DNA of 64,000 bases from Burkholderia anthina (GCF_902498995.1 NZ_CABVLY010000006.1:124001-188000), one strand, 5' to 3'; counted from the stretch's first letter, positions 26,773-35,788 are shown. Translations and numbers: made by a program. The notes: generated from the letters alone by a model not told the origin.

Positions 26773-27003
26773 TCAACCGGAAAGCCCGTGTGCTGTGCGA
26801 ATCGCGTGGCGCGCCCGAAGCAATAGCGGTGGCCGGTGCGAACACTGCCGCCGAGATGCGCGGGCAGGTAGACGATGTCGTGCATTTCTGGCGTTCCAGC
26901 TGACGCGCGGCCCATCGATGGTCTTGTCGTATCTGCCGCCTTCGAACCGCATCGCGACATGTTTCGAGTCCGGCTTTTTTGATCGCGTGCCAGGCTCGGC
27001 CAA
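26773..27003 (-). pseudogene. Possible degenerate coding remnant
   Basis: A minus-strand frame from 27003 reads plausibly for ~40 residues (KHVAMRFEGGRYDKTIDGPR). The protein-like pattern then seems to jump to another frame at about 26885 (MHDIVYLPAHLGGSVRTGHR) before decaying. This looks like a small gene broken by a frameshift. No family is recognised. Two minus-strand terminators lie just beyond, consistent with a former transcript in this direction. Confidence 0.3.
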
Positions 27004-27142
27004 GTCGCGCGCATGATCGCGACGACGCTATCTCAATGTCGTTGTTCCGGATTCTCGTGAACCGATGTTTGCGACTTCCGGAATCGCCTTCAGGATTTAC
27101 GGACCCGTCGCTACGCTGGGCCGTCTGTCAACCGGCCGGCAA

Positions 27143-27508
27143 TCATATCGATCCAGTCCAGATTGCTCTCGATTTCGACGACGACCTCGCTGACGAGCGC
27201 TCAGCGGCCGGCTCATCGCCGGGGACAGCACCGGCCGTAGCGGCATTCGCCGCGGTGATTTCGACGCGCGGTACGGGATGCGGGCCGACCTGTTGCTCCA
27301 GCCCGTCGACAATATTTGCGCGCGCGGCCTCTTCGTCGGCAAAATCGTTCCGTGTGAGGAAACGGTCGCACATGATCCACTCGACCGTCTTGCCTCGCGA
27401 AATCAAATCCAGTTGCCAGTCGGTCACATCGACACGGCCGGTTTCCCGGGTGTCGAGCATCGCGGTGAAGCGGCAATCGAGATACTCAATCTCAAGTGCC
27501 GGCGACAT
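27143..27508 (-). CDS. Hypothetical protein
   Basis: 121 residues from the ATG at 27508, which has CCGGAG seven bases upstream. The first ~85 residues (MSPALEIEYLDCRFTAMLD ... VEWIMCDRFLTRNDFADEEAARANIVDGLEQQ) look like a compact alpha/beta protein with a beta-hairpin and an acidic helix. The last ~30 residues are Ala/Ser-rich and low complexity. I do not recognise a family. It precedes the degenerate ORF and the two minus-strand terminators. Confidence 0.55.
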   Translation of the reverse strand: MSPALEIEYLDCRFTAMLDTRETGRVDVTDWQLDLISRGKTVEWIMCDRFLTRNDFADEEAARANIVDGLEQQVGPHPVPRVEITAANAATAGAVPGDEPAAERSSARSSSKSRAIWTGSI

Positions 27509-27827
27509 GATTTTCTCCGGCCACGCCGCCCGTTGGTGCGGGTGATGCCCCATGCCTGTCCGGTTTCACGCGCTGTGTGAATCTTGTGTGACTTTCATCG
27601 CGCGTGTCATTCGAACCGGGGTATCGCGATATTCTCGTAAGATGTCGATGTCGGCTGAAAACGCATGACCGGGTCGCGCCAACAACTGCTCCGTGACCGG
27701 TTCCTTGCGCCGTTCGGTCATACATGATTCGCCGTTCGTATTCCGGGCATCCGCCTGCTACGCGGCCGTGGCCGTGATCGCGCTGCTACACCCCCACAAA
27801 AAATCGCATGCGCCATCAGAGGCAATA
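27509..27827. other. Divergent intergenic region
   Basis: 319 bases between a minus-strand and a plus-strand hypothetical gene, presumably with both promoters. Base composition is slightly less GC-rich than the flanks. I see no palindromic operator or RNA gene. Confidence 0.45.
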
Positions 27828-28292
27828 ATGACACTCGCTCGGGCACAACAAGACGGCGTGGAGGTCTGGATCATCCAGCTTCCCGGACACGCCGCCTATA
27901 CCTATACGCATCTGAAGCGGGTATTCGCCTCCGACGACTCGCGACATCGTGTCGTGACGGTCGACCTGAGGAAACTGCTGGCCTGCGCCGACCGCGACAC
28001 GACCGATTATGTGCTGCCGTCGGTGCAGTACTGGGCGCCGGGCAAGGCTGCCGGCATTCGCGAATTCCTCGACCCGGACGCGGCGAGGATTCCGGACATG
28101 CCGTTCATCACGTTTCGCGAGACGAGAACGCGGACGCTGCTCGGCATCCCGGGCCTGTCGAAAATCGGTGTCGCGTCGTTCCGCAACGGTCAGCATCGTG
28201 CGCGCTATCTCGCGTATGCGGGCGCGACGAGCCTGCCCGTCGAAGTACATGAAACAGAGGCGGATTTGCTCGTACGTTATTGCGGCGAGTAA
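27828..28292 (+). CDS. Hypothetical protein resembling plasmid fertility-inhibition-type proteins
   Basis: 154 residues from an ATG at 27828 preceded by AGAGGC. A well-structured protein with conserved-looking blocks GHAAYTYTHLKRVF, LPSVQYWAPGKAAGIREFLD, MPFITFRETR and VASFRNGQHRARYLAYAGA. From memory these blocks resemble Burkholderia proteins annotated as plasmid fertility inhibition factor family. I cannot verify that here, and such proteins are chromosomal in many strains. The HRARYL stretch is basic and may bind nucleic acid. No signal peptide or membrane helix. Confidence 0.6.
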   Translation: MTLARAQQDGVEVWIIQLPGHAAYTYTHLKRVFASDDSRHRVVTVDLRKLLACADRDTTDYVLPSVQYWAPGKAAGIREFLDPDAARIPDMPFITFRETRTRTLLGIPGLSKIGVASFRNGQHRARYLAYAGATSLPVEVHETEADLLVRYCGE

Positions 28293-28369
28293 CAGCCTAC
28301 ATCCGGCGGTTGTCCGCGACGGACATCTCGCGAGCAGCCGTTCTGTTCACTGCCTGCCACTCTCCGCCT

Positions 28370-28888
28370 TTACGCCTCGATTACGTAGACCCGGTCAGTC
28401 ACTTCCGTTAGGCCGATATGGCTCGTTTCGACAGTGAGCAATTGCCAGCCATTGTGTTCGTAGAAACCGATCGCGCGAACATTGTCGTCGAGCACGGACA
28501 AATGAACCTTGCCCGAGCCGATATTTCTGGCCCACGCGCGAACGGCTTCGATCATGCGCTTTCCCGTACCGCTTCCGTGATGGTCGGGATGTACGTGAAG
28601 ACAATCGAGCAGAACGCCACGCGCCGAATCGACCGGCTTTTCAGCGCTCACGAAACCAACCGGAACGCCATCCGATTCCGCAATCAGCACGAGCCCCCAC
28701 TCGGCTTCGTTGCGATCGAAATAATTTCGCCAGCGGGTTGCGTGTTCCGTCGGCACCTCATCGGACAGATAGGCCGCCGGAAGGATATGGCTATACGCGC
28801 TCTGCCAGCTCAGTGTGTGCAAGCGAGCGATGCGTTCGGCATCGTGTGGTGTCGCGCTGCGCAGAATGACGGTTCGGTTTTCCGGCAT
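28370..28888 (-). CDS. GNAT-family N-acetyltransferase
   Basis: 172 residues. The acetyl-CoA loop (motif A) is DCLHVHPDHHGSGTGKRMIEAV at residues ~95-115, preceded by strand GFVSAEKPVDSARGVLLD and followed by NVRAIGFYEHNGWQ, the classic GNAT order. ATG 28888 is chosen at the family-like start MPENRTVILRSATPHDAERIARLH; GGGAG lies about nine bases upstream. Substrate unknown; small-molecule or N-terminal protein acetylation are both possible. Confidence 0.9.
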   Translation of the reverse strand: MPENRTVILRSATPHDAERIARLHTLSWQSAYSHILPAAYLSDEVPTEHATRWRNYFDRNEAEWGLVLIAESDGVPVGFVSAEKPVDSARGVLLDCLHVHPDHHGSGTGKRMIEAVRAWARNIGSGKVHLSVLDDNVRAIGFYEHNGWQLLTVETSHIGLTEVTDRVYVIEA

Positions 28889-28996
28889 GCGTGGTGACTC
28901 CCGTTGAGTGATCGTGGCCGGGAAAGTGTAGCAATCGCGATATTTCAACGGCGCGTTGAATCGCGAATCGCGCGAAATGGCGTAGCCCAAAAAAAT

Positions 28997-29024
28997 GTCC
29001 CGACGCCTTCCGGGGCGTCGGGAC
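28997..29024 (-). terminator. Strong minus-strand terminator
   Basis: Perfect 11-bp stem (28997-29007 with 29014-29024), 6-base loop, then on the minus strand a run of seven Ts (complement of 28989-28995). It would end a transcript coming from higher coordinates. The only candidate is the 45-codon ORF at 29165-29302 or an untranslated RNA. Confidence 0.8.
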
Positions 29025-29164
29025 CGAACGGCCCTGCAAAGCTGCGGGCACGAGGAATTTGATAGATTACACGAATGCAAGACTGTGAAGTGTTGGCGGT
29101 TTGCGCCACATCACGGTTCTATTCCGCCAATTTGCATGTCGATGATCGTTTTAAGACCGCCGCT

Positions 29165-29302
29165 TTACGTCGCGGATTCATAAGCGAATTCATCGAGCAG
29201 CCTTTCGTACTGTGCTCGATATCCAGGTAATCGCAGTCGACCATCGGGCGTGAAAGACTTCAGCTTAGTGGCGCTTCCGGGCCATGCATCCCCACCCGTC
29301 AT
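29165..29302 (-). CDS. Possible small protein or gene 3' fragment
   Basis: A 45-codon minus-strand frame (begins MTGGDAWPGSATKLKSFTPD, ends LLDEFAYESAT) has good amino-acid balance and correct Burkholderia third-position bias in its second half. A strong terminator lies 140 bases downstream. The ATG has no ribosome site, so it may instead be the surviving 3' end of a decayed gene. No family is recognised. Confidence 0.35.
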   Translation of the reverse strand: MTGGDAWPGSATKLKSFTPDGRLRLPGYRAQYERLLDEFAYESAT

Positions 29303-29844
29303 AATGCAGCCCGTAGCGCAAGCTGACGCACGCCATGAAACCGGAGACGAACAAGATGTTGTGCTGTTTTATGCGTGGCCGAATGAGCTGCGCCCATCAG
29401 CACGCAGTCGCTGCCGGGTCTCGACTGCCATATCCCGATCGAATGAACTGGGCAAGAATGATCGTCGCGCCATTGACTCTGTCCAGCACGGCTCGTATAT
29501 CAGTTTCTCGATGCACGCCACAGCTGGATGCCGTCATCGAAAGAACGAGCGAAGTGCGACAGCGCAAGGTCGACAGCCTGCTTTCCCCCTCACCGCGACG
29601 GACAAACGTATTCGAAGAGTGAAACGTGCGCGCGGCAAGACGTCTTGTACAGCCAGATCGATCGTACGGCGCCGCGAACACGACGCGGTCCATGAATCGA
29701 GATGCCAATGCCTACGACTTCGCGGCACTCGCGAATCCGGACAATAAACATCGGCACGACGATCGACGGAAGGGTAAAACCACAGGCGCGACGACGTGAA
29801 TTCCGAAATGACGTTTTCCGTTCCGAATTCACACCGCGGAAAGC
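29303..29844. other. Region without a confident gene; one weak plus-strand ORF
   Basis: About 540 bases. A plus-strand ORF (29335-29622, 95 codons, ending RKVDSLLSPSPRRTNVFEE) has a protein-like C-terminal third but no ribosome site and an implausible N-terminus. It may be a gene remnant. The other frames look random. Confidence 0.3.
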
Positions 29845-29870
29845 AAAACAGGCGCCGAAGCGCCTGTTTT
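29845..29870. terminator. Terminator downstream of tRNA-His
   Basis: AAAACAGGCGC (29845-29855) pairs with GCGCCTGTTTT (29860-29870) around a CGAA loop; T-runs are available on both strands. It lies 12 bases past the tRNA-His 3' end on the minus strand and is its probable terminator. Confidence 0.85.
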
Positions 29871-29882
29871 GTTTGAGAATTT

Positions 29883-29959
29883 TGGGGTGGCTGATGGGAC
29901 TCGAACCCACGACGACAGGAATCACAATCCTGGACTCTACCAACTGAGCTACAGCCACC
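29883..29959 (-). tRNA. tRNA-His (GTG anticodon)
   Basis: Read on the minus strand this is a 77-base tRNA starting GGTGGCTGTAGCTCAG, including the extra 5' G (-1) that pairs with the discriminator C, the identity element of tRNA-His. The anticodon loop is ATTGTGATT (anticodon GTG), the T-loop is GGTTCGAGTCC, and CCA is encoded at the 3' end. It follows dusA on the same strand. Confidence 0.97.
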
Positions 29960-30017
29960 ACTGATACTGCCTTGTTTCTTCGCTGTTTCGTTTCGTGTTC
30001 AGCAGCGAAGAACAAGA

Positions 30018-31052
30018 TTATACGAAGACTTTTCCGTCTTGCAAAGCATTTTTTTCAAAATTTTCGATGGCGTCGTTCAGATGCGTGCGTGCCTCGTCGA
30101 ACACGGCCAGATCGCCACGCGCGAGCTTCTTGTTGTCGGACAGCACGCGACGCCAGCCACGCGCCCCCGCGACGCCACGATAGAGCCCGAGCGCATGCCG
30201 GACGATCGCGCCGAGATACGTGCCGCGCTTCAGCTCCGCCGCGCAGTATTCGATCAACTGCGCCTCGGCCTCTTCACGCGTCGGCACCGCAGCGGTCGAT
30301 CCGTAGAAGCGCGCATCGACTTCCGCGAGCACATACGGATTGTGATACGCCTCGCGTCCGAGCATCACGCCGTCGACGTGCTCGAGATGCAGCGCGACTT
30401 CGTCGAGCGTCTTGATCCCGCCGTTGATCACGATCTCCAGCGACGGGAAATCGCGCTTCAGCTGATACGCATAATCGTACTTGAGCGGCGGGATCTCGCG
30501 GTTCTCCTTCGGCGACAGCCCCTTCAGGATCGCATTGCGCGCGTGCACGACGAACGTCTCGCAACCCGCTTCCGCAACCGTGCCCACGAAGTCGCGCACG
30601 AACGCGTAATCCTCGACCGCGTCGACGCCGATCCGGTGCTTGACCGTCACCGGTACCGACACCGCATCGCGCATCGCCTTCACGCAGTCGGCCACCAGTT
30701 GCGGCTCGTTCATCAGGCACGCGCCGAACGCACCACGCTGCACGCGCTCGGACGGGCATCCGCAATTCAGGTTGATCTCGTCATAACCCCACTGCTCGCC
30801 GAGCTTCGCCGCGCGTGCGAGGTCGTCCCGCTCGCTGCCGCCAAGTTGCAGCGCGACCGGCGATTCGTTCGGCGTGAATGCGAGGTGCCGCTGGGCATCG
30901 CCGAACAGCAGCGCGCCCGTCGTGATCATTTCCGTATACAGCCACGTGTCGCGCGTCAGCGTGCGATGGAACGACCGGCAATGACGGTCGGTCCAGTCGA
31001 GCATGGGCGCCACGGATACGCGGCGGGGAGGAAGCGAGGACGGTGCGGACAT
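30018..31052 (-). CDS. dusA: tRNA-dihydrouridine synthase A
   Basis: FMN-dependent enzyme that reduces U20/U20a in tRNA D-loops, 344 residues. The N-terminal SVAPMLDWTDRHCRSFHR is the DusA signature (distinct from DusB/C). The catalytic Cys lies in INLNCGCPSERVQRGAFGACLM. The FMN phosphate site is VINGGIK followed by GVMLGREAYHNPY. The ATG at 31052 is used; a TTG 33 bases upstream (31085) would add eleven residues and cannot be excluded. A tRNA-His gene follows 58 bases downstream. Confidence 0.95.
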   Translation of the reverse strand: MSAPSSLPPRRVSVAPMLDWTDRHCRSFHRTLTRDTWLYTEMITTGALLFGDAQRHLAFTPNESPVALQLGGSERDDLARAAKLGEQWGYDEINLNCGCPSERVQRGAFGACLMNEPQLVADCVKAMRDAVSVPVTVKHRIGVDAVEDYAFVRDFVGTVAEAGCETFVVHARNAILKGLSPKENREIPPLKYDYAYQLKRDFPSLEIVINGGIKTLDEVALHLEHVDGVMLGREAYHNPYVLAEVDARFYGSTAAVPTREEAEAQLIEYCAAELKRGTYLGAIVRHALGLYRGVAGARGWRRVLSDNKKLARGDLAVFDEARTHLNDAIENFEKNALQDGKVFV

Positions 31053-31135
31053 GGAATTCGGGGCAGCAAGCGGCGCGGGAGACAACCCGATATTTTACCG
31101 CAACGCGGCCGAGCCGACCCGCCAGCCGGAATCGA

Positions 31136-31390
31136 CTAGGCCTGGCCGCCCTCGCCCAGTTCGGTATCGACGGCTCGCCGCGCCTCGTCGAGCACGCGTT
31201 CGATCACGCGCCGTTCGGTCAGCAGCACGCCGTCGACCTTCACGAGCCGCCAGTCGATCCGCACGGCGCCGCCTTGCAGCACGCGGTAGTGGGCATGCTC
31301 GCCGTCCCAGACCTGCTCGGTCTTCACCTCGATCTCGAAGCCGCGGTACGGCTCGCTGAAATCGCCGAGATCGCTGCCTCTCGGTTCCAT
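31136..31390 (-). CDS. Small hypothetical protein
   Basis: 84 residues from an ATG at 31390 with GGAG seven bases upstream. The sequence (DFSEPYRGFEIEVKTEQVWDGEHAHYRVLQGGAVRIDWRLVKVDG) reads as alternating beta strands followed by a helix, like a small beta-sheet domain. No family is recognised. It lies downstream of another small gene on the same strand, 56 bases away. Confidence 0.65.
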   Translation of the reverse strand: MEPRGSDLGDFSEPYRGFEIEVKTEQVWDGEHAHYRVLQGGAVRIDWRLVKVDGVLLTERRVIERVLDEARRAVDTELGEGGQA

Positions 31391-31446
31391 CGCTCGCTCC
31401 GTGGCGACGCAGCGCCGAACCGCGCCCTGCGGCCGGCGCCGTGCGC

Positions 31447-31644
31447 TCAATCGTATTCGTTAGACAAAACGGATTTACCGTCGTCGGTGAGGTCGACACG
31501 GTTGGCGGCCGCCTGATAGATCAGCCCTTCGTTCAGCAACGCATAGACGACGTCGTCGAACGCGGCGGGAACCGGCCGGCTGTCGCCGAACTGATCGATC
31601 CACTTCAGCGCCTCGATGGCTTCGGGAGAAAGGATGGGGGTCAT
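31447..31644 (-). CDS. Small hypothetical protein, possible winged-helix
   Basis: 65 residues (MTPILSPEAIEALKWIDQFGD ... LLNEGLIYQAAANRVDLTDDGKSVL). The helix-helix-wing pattern and the ending LTDDGKSVL resemble the wing region of small winged-helix DNA-binding proteins, but the domain is short. It is probably cotranscribed with the following 84-residue gene. The function is unknown. Confidence 0.6.
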   Translation of the reverse strand: MTPILSPEAIEALKWIDQFGDSRPVPAAFDDVVYALLNEGLIYQAAANRVDLTDDGKSVLSNEYD

Positions 31645-31803
31645 GCGTTGGCCTCCGGCATCAGTGTCGTTCCATCCTAGCACTTCATATCGACATCGAA
31701 TACCGCGACAAACGCGCGACGGAACAACCACCCGCCGTGGCCGAGCGGCCAGGCGCGCGGACGAGCGGTCGGCCCGTCCGCGCCGCACGGCGGCGGCACG
31801 CAC

Positions 31804-32019
31804 TCAGAGGCGTGCGATCGAGACTTCGGTCGACTTCACGAGCGCGACGACTTCCGCGCCGACCTTCAGTTCGAGTTCGTCGACCGAACGGGTCGTGATC
31901 ACCGACGTGACAATGCCGAACGGCGTCTCGACGTCGACCTCGGACACCACGGGCCCGCGAATGATCTCCTTCACCTTGCCTTTGAACTGGTTACGCACGT
32001 TGATTGCAGTGATGCTCAT
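31804..32019 (-). CDS. Molbindin-like TOBE-domain protein
   Basis: 71 residues, one TOBE/Mop domain. MSITAINVRNQFKGKVKEIIRGPVVSEVDVETPFGIVTSVITT is the molbindin signature, and KVGAEVVALVKSTEVSIARL completes it. Molbindins bind molybdate or tungstate as cytoplasmic oligomers. It lies 56 bases after ssuB on the same strand, so it may be cotranscribed with the sulfonate genes. Whether it buffers molybdate, or binds a related oxyanion, is not shown. Confidence 0.85.
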   Translation of the reverse strand: MSITAINVRNQFKGKVKEIIRGPVVSEVDVETPFGIVTSVITTRSVDELELKVGAEVVALVKSTEVSIARL

Positions 32020-32075
32020 CGGGTTGATCGCTCCGAAGAAAAAGTCTGAGAACGGGCGGCGGGTGCCGCCCGGAT

Positions 32076-33035
32076 TTAAACGGCCCAGCGGATCTGCCCG
32101 ACCGGTCGTACGTTATCGACGTCAAGCGCCGCGCGCTGATCGGCTGCCCCGGACCCGCCGGCCAGCACGCGTTGCAGCACGTGATCTTCCAGCGCCGCGA
32201 ACGCGGCCGATGCACGAGCGCGCGGCCGTTCGAGCGGCACGGGCTGATCGAGGGCGACGCGGCCCTGCTCAATGAGCAGGATCCGGTCGCCGAGCGCGAC
32301 GGCTTCCTGCACGTCGTGCGTGACGAGCAGCGCGGTAAACCGGTGCTCGCGCCACAACCGCTCGATCAGCGCATGCATCTCGATGCGGGTCAGCGCGTCG
32401 AGCGCGCCGAGCGGCTCGTCGAGCAACAGCAACTGCGGCCGGTGCACGAGCGCACGCGCGAGCGCGACACGCTGCCGCTGGCCGCCCGACAACTGCGCAG
32501 GCCAGTCGTTCGCGCGCTCGAGCAAGCCGACTTCGTCGAGCACCGCGCGCGCCTGATCGCGCGCGCCGCGCCCGAGGCCCAGCATCACGTTCTGCAGCAC
32601 GGTTTTCCACGGCAAGAGCCGCGCGTCCTGGTACATGATCCGCGTATCGAGCGCGCCGCCGCCCTCGCCACGCGTCACGAGCGCGCCGCTGCTCGGCTGC
32701 TCGAGCCCCGCGACGAGACGCAGCAGCGTGGACTTGCCGCAGCCGCTGCGCCCGACGATCGCGACGAAACTGCCGCGCGCGATGCCGAGTTCGACGTTGT
32801 CGAGCACCGTGCGCTCGCCGAAGCGCTTGCTCACGCCGGACAGCGTCACCGCATCGTCCGGTGCCGGGCTGCCCGTGCGCCGCCGCGCGAGCGGCACGAC
32901 GGATGCGCTGCCGTCCCGGTCGACGATCGCCGCGTCTCGCGCGTCGTCGTCGGTCACGCGCGCCTGCGCCAGTTCGGCCTCGAGATCTGCGCCGGCAAGC
33001 GGGCCGTAGACGGCCGCCGAAGTCGTCGCATTCAT
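32076..33035 (-). CDS. ssuB: Aliphatic sulfonate ABC transporter ATP-binding protein SsuB
   Basis: 319 residues. An N-terminal extension of ~65 polar residues precedes the ABC domain; Walker [10 protein letters not shown] is near residue 95, the signature is [15 protein letters not shown] and Walker B is [12 protein letters not shown]. The Q-loop region [18 protein letters not shown] is typical of SsuB/TauB ATPases. The start overlaps the ssuC stop by four bases. It energises sulfonate import with SsuC. The long N-terminal extension is unusual against E. coli SsuB (255 residues) but is common in Burkholderia as I recall. Confidence 0.93.
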   Translation of the reverse strand: MNATTSAAVYGPLAGADLEAELAQARVTDDDARDAAIVDRDGSASVVPLARRRTGSPAPDDAVTLSGVSKRFGERTVLDNVELGIARGSFVAIVGRSGCGKSTLLRLVAGLEQPSSGALVTRGEGGGALDTRIMYQDARLLPWKTVLQNVMLGLGRGARDQARAVLDEVGLLERANDWPAQLSGGQRQRVALARALVHRPQLLLLDEPLGALDALTRIEMHALIERLWREHRFTALLVTHDVQEAVALGDRILLIEQGRVALDQPVPLERPRARASAAFAALEDHVLQRVLAGGSGAADQRAALDVDNVRPVGQIRWAV

Positions 33036-33844
33036 GCCTTTGCTCCTGATTGATAAGCGGGGTGCCAGCGCAGCGTCACGCGCTCGATCCATTTCGCCAG
33101 CACGTCGGCCAGCTTGCCGAGCACCGCATACAGCAGGATCCCGACCACCACCACGTCGGTTTGCAGGAATTCACGCGCGTTCATCGTCATGTAGCCGATG
33201 CCCGACTGCGCGGAAATCGTTTCCGCGACGATCAGCATCACCCACATCAGCCCGAGCGCGAAACGCACGCCGACGAGAATCGACGGCAACGCACCGGGCA
33301 GAATCACGTCGCGGTACAGCGCAAAGCCGCGCACGCCGTAGCTCTTCGCCATCTCGATCAGGTTCGCGTCGACCGAGCGGATCCCGTGATACGTGTTGAT
33401 GTACACCGGGAAGAACACGCCGAGCGCGACGAGGAACAGCTTCGCCTTCTCGTCGATACCGAACCACAGGATCACGAGCGGGATCATCGCGAGCGCCGGG
33501 ATGTTGCGAATCATCTGGATCGTCGAATCGAGCGCGACCTCCGCCGCTTTCGACAGACCGGTTGCGAGCCCCAGCGCCAGGCCGACGCCGCCGCCGATCG
33601 CAAAGCCGAACAGCGCACGCCACGTGCTGACCTTCACGTTCGCCCACATCTCGCCCGACGTCACGAGCGACCATGCCGCGCGCACGACCGCGACGGGTTC
33701 GGGCAGCACGCGGGTCGACAGCCAGCCGACGCGCGCGCCGACTTCCCATGCGGCCAGCAACGCGAGCGGCACGAGCCACGGCGCGATGGCGCGCCATGCA
33801 CGGGCGGCCAGCACGGCGCCCGTCGTCGACGTTTTCGTTGTCAT
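33032..33844 (-). CDS. ssuC: Aliphatic sulfonate ABC transporter permease SsuC
   Basis: 270 residues, about six transmembrane helices. The ATPase-contact loop [32 protein letters not shown] is the SsuC/TauC EAA motif. It starts 16 bases after ssuD and overlaps ssuB by four bases, giving a tight ssuD-ssuC-ssuB operon. It needs a periplasmic SsuA; none is encoded in this operon. Confidence 0.94.
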   Translation of the reverse strand: MTTKTSTTGAVLAARAWRAIAPWLVPLALLAAWEVGARVGWLSTRVLPEPVAVVRAAWSLVTSGEMWANVKVSTWRALFGFAIGGGVGLALGLATGLSKAAEVALDSTIQMIRNIPALAMIPLVILWFGIDEKAKLFLVALGVFFPVYINTYHGIRSVDANLIEMAKSYGVRGFALYRDVILPGALPSILVGVRFALGLMWVMLIVAETISAQSGIGYMTMNAREFLQTDVVVVGILLYAVLGKLADVLAKWIERVTLRWHPAYQSGAKA

Positions 33845-33860
33845 CGCAGGCCTCCTTCGT

Positions 33861-35018
33861 TCAGCTCTGGCCGGCCTTCGGCAGGTAGTTGTTGCCGACG
33901 ATCTCGCCGAACGGGCCCGACAGCGGGCCGGTCGCCTTTTCCGCGCCCTTGCCCTTGATCAGCGGAAACACGAGTTCGGCGAAACGGTACGACTCCTCGA
34001 GATGCGGATAGCCGGACAGGATGAACGTCTCGATGCCGAGATCCGCGTATTCGCGCATGCGCGCCGCAACCTGCTCGGGGTTGCCGACGAGCGCGGTGCC
34101 CGCGCCGCCGCGCACGAGACCGACGCCGGCCCACAGGTTCGGATACACCTCGAGCGCTTCGCGGCCCCCGCGCTTGCCGCCGTGCAGCGCGGCCATGCGG
34201 CGCTGGCCTTCCGAATCCATGTTCGCGAACGCCGTCTGCGCGCGGGCGATCGTGTCGTCGTCGAGACGGCTGATCAGGCGCTCGGCATCGCGCCATGCTT
34301 CGTCCTCGGTTTCGCGCACGATCACGTGCATGCGAATGCCGAACTTGATCTTGCGGCCGCGTGCTTCCGCACGTGCGCGAATATCCGCGATCTTCTTCGC
34401 GACGGCCTCGGGCGGCTCGCCCCAGGTCAGATAAGTGTCGATGTGATCCGCGGCGATCGTGTGCGCGGCCGGCGACGACCCGCCGAACCACAGCGGCGGA
34501 TGCGGGTGCTGCACGGGCGGATAAAGCGCCTTGCCGCCTTTCGACTGAAGATGCTTGCCGATGTAGTCGAAGCCGCCGTTCTCGTGCGACGCGGACAGCA
34601 GCCCGCGCCAGATGTGCAGGAAATCGTCGGTGATCTCGTAGCGCGTATCGTGATCGGCGAACAGGCCGTCGCCTTCGAGTTCGGCCGAATCGCCGCCCGT
34701 CACGACGTTGATCAGCAGGCGGCCGCCCGACAGACGGTCGAACGTCGCGGCCATCCGCGCCGCCAGCCCGGGCGAGGCGATACCCGGACGCACGGCGACC
34801 AGGAACTTCAGGCGCTGCGTTGCCGGAATCAGGCTCGACGCGACGACCCACGCATCCTCGCAGGAACGACCGGTCGGCAGCAGCACGCCGTCGTAACCGA
34901 GCGTGTCGGCCGCAACGGCGACCTGCTTGAAATAATCGTAATCCGCGGCGCGCGCGCCTTCGGCGGTGCCGAGGTAACGGCTGTCGCCGTGCGTGGGGAT
35001 AAACCAGAAAACATTCAT
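33861..35018 (-). CDS. ssuD: FMNH2-dependent alkanesulfonate monooxygenase SsuD
   Basis: 385 residues, LLM-class flavin monooxygenase that cleaves C2-C10 alkanesulfonates to sulfite and aldehyde using FMNH2. The start [23 protein letters not shown] is diagnostic of SsuD/Msu[20 protein letters not shown] carries the catalytic Cys equivalent to E. coli Cys54, and the mobile-loop and active-site regions ([37 protein letters not shown]) are intact. It is first in the operon. The FMN reductase SsuE is not encoded nearby; the msuE-like gene at 59.9 kb could serve. Confidence 0.95.
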   Translation of the reverse strand: MNVFWFIPTHGDSRYLGTAEGARAADYDYFKQVAVAADTLGYDGVLLPTGRSCEDAWVVASSLIPATQRLKFLVAVRPGIASPGLAARMAATFDRLSGGRLLINVVTGGDSAELEGDGLFADHDTRYEITDDFLHIWRGLLSASHENGGFDYIGKHLQSKGGKALYPPVQHPHPPLWFGGSSPAAHTIAADHIDTYLTWGEPPEAVAKKIADIRARAEARGRKIKFGIRMHVIVRETEDEAWRDAERLISRLDDDTIARAQTAFANMDSEGQRRMAALHGGKRGGREALEVYPNLWAGVGLVRGGAGTALVGNPEQVAARMREYADLGIETFILSGYPHLEESYRFAELVFPLIKGKGAEKATGPLSGPFGEIVGNNYLPKAGQS

Positions 35019-35347
35019 CTGCTGCTCCTGCTTGACTGTCCTTGCCGGAATCGGGATAAAGCGAGGCCCTGCTCGCGTCGCGGATGAGCGGCGCATGCAT
35101 GGTGTGCGTTCGAGTCGGGATGGCTCGCCGGTCAGGCCGTGCAGCGGGCGAGTACGCGATTGCACGGCTGTTTCTGGGAAATCAGTCTAGGGATCGGTGC
35201 AGGGCTTTGGAACGATTTTTTTGAGCTTAGGTTTTCCGCTTTCGTGATTAGCACGACGCTCCAGCGAATATCGCGGCAGCCGGGCCCTATAATGTCGCAC
35301 CTATCCGAATAACTCCGCGCGGACGGCCCCGGCCAGCCGCGCCTGCA
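35019..35347. other. Promoter region between ssuD and a divergent membrane-protein gene
   Basis: 329 bases. An AT-rich segment at about 35205-35240 is the likely ssu promoter and activator-binding region. A perfect TATAAT at 35288-35293 lies 55 bases before the plus-strand gene. No ssuA or ssuE gene is present here. I see no sigma-54 site. Confidence 0.5.
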
Positions 35348-35788
35348 ATGCACTCATCGATGCAGAAAGTCATCCTGCCGTTCCTGTCCGGCTTCCTGGC
35401 CGCCCTCTTCTTTCGCGAAGCCACGCTCGCGCTGCTGCACACGGCCGATCTGATTGCCGCAGCCGGGTTCTCCACACAACCGTTCGCGCCGCTCGGCATT
35501 CCTGAATTTGTCGCGAACGCGTTGATCAGCGCGTGCTGCGCGGTTCCGATGGCGTGGCTGTTGCGCGTGTCGCCGGAGCGCGAAGCACCGTGGATCGGCG
35601 CGCTGGTGTTCGGCGGCATCGTGCTGACGGCCGCGCGCGTGTTCGCGATCGATCCGCTGCGCGGAATCTGGCCGTCGGGCAACATGATGCCGGTGCTCGC
35701 GGCCGGTTTCGCGGCGAACGCGGTCTGGGGCTTCGGTGCGCTCGTGTTCATGCGCGCCTTCATGTCGGACGACGCCGGCGACGAGTAA
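35348..35788 (+). CDS. Small integral membrane protein, unknown function
   Basis: 146 residues with about four transmembrane helices (starting ILPFLSGFLAALFF). Residues such as FREATLALLH and PSGNMMPVLAAGFAANAVWGFGALVFM are well conserved in appearance, but I do not recognise the family. ATG 35348 or the in-frame ATG at 35360 may be the start. A bidirectional terminator follows 70 bases after the stop. Confidence 0.7.
   Translation: MHSSMQKVILPFLSGFLAALFFREATLALLHTADLIAAAGFSTQPFAPLGIPEFVANALISACCAVPMAWLLRVSPEREAPWIGALVFGGIVLTAARVFAIDPLRGIWPSGNMMPVLAAGFAANAVWGFGALVFMRAFMSDDAGDE

Noticed and set aside
29335-29622. 95-codon plus-strand ORF as a confident gene
   Set aside because: No ribosome site and a non-protein-like N-terminal half; noted only as a possible remnant.
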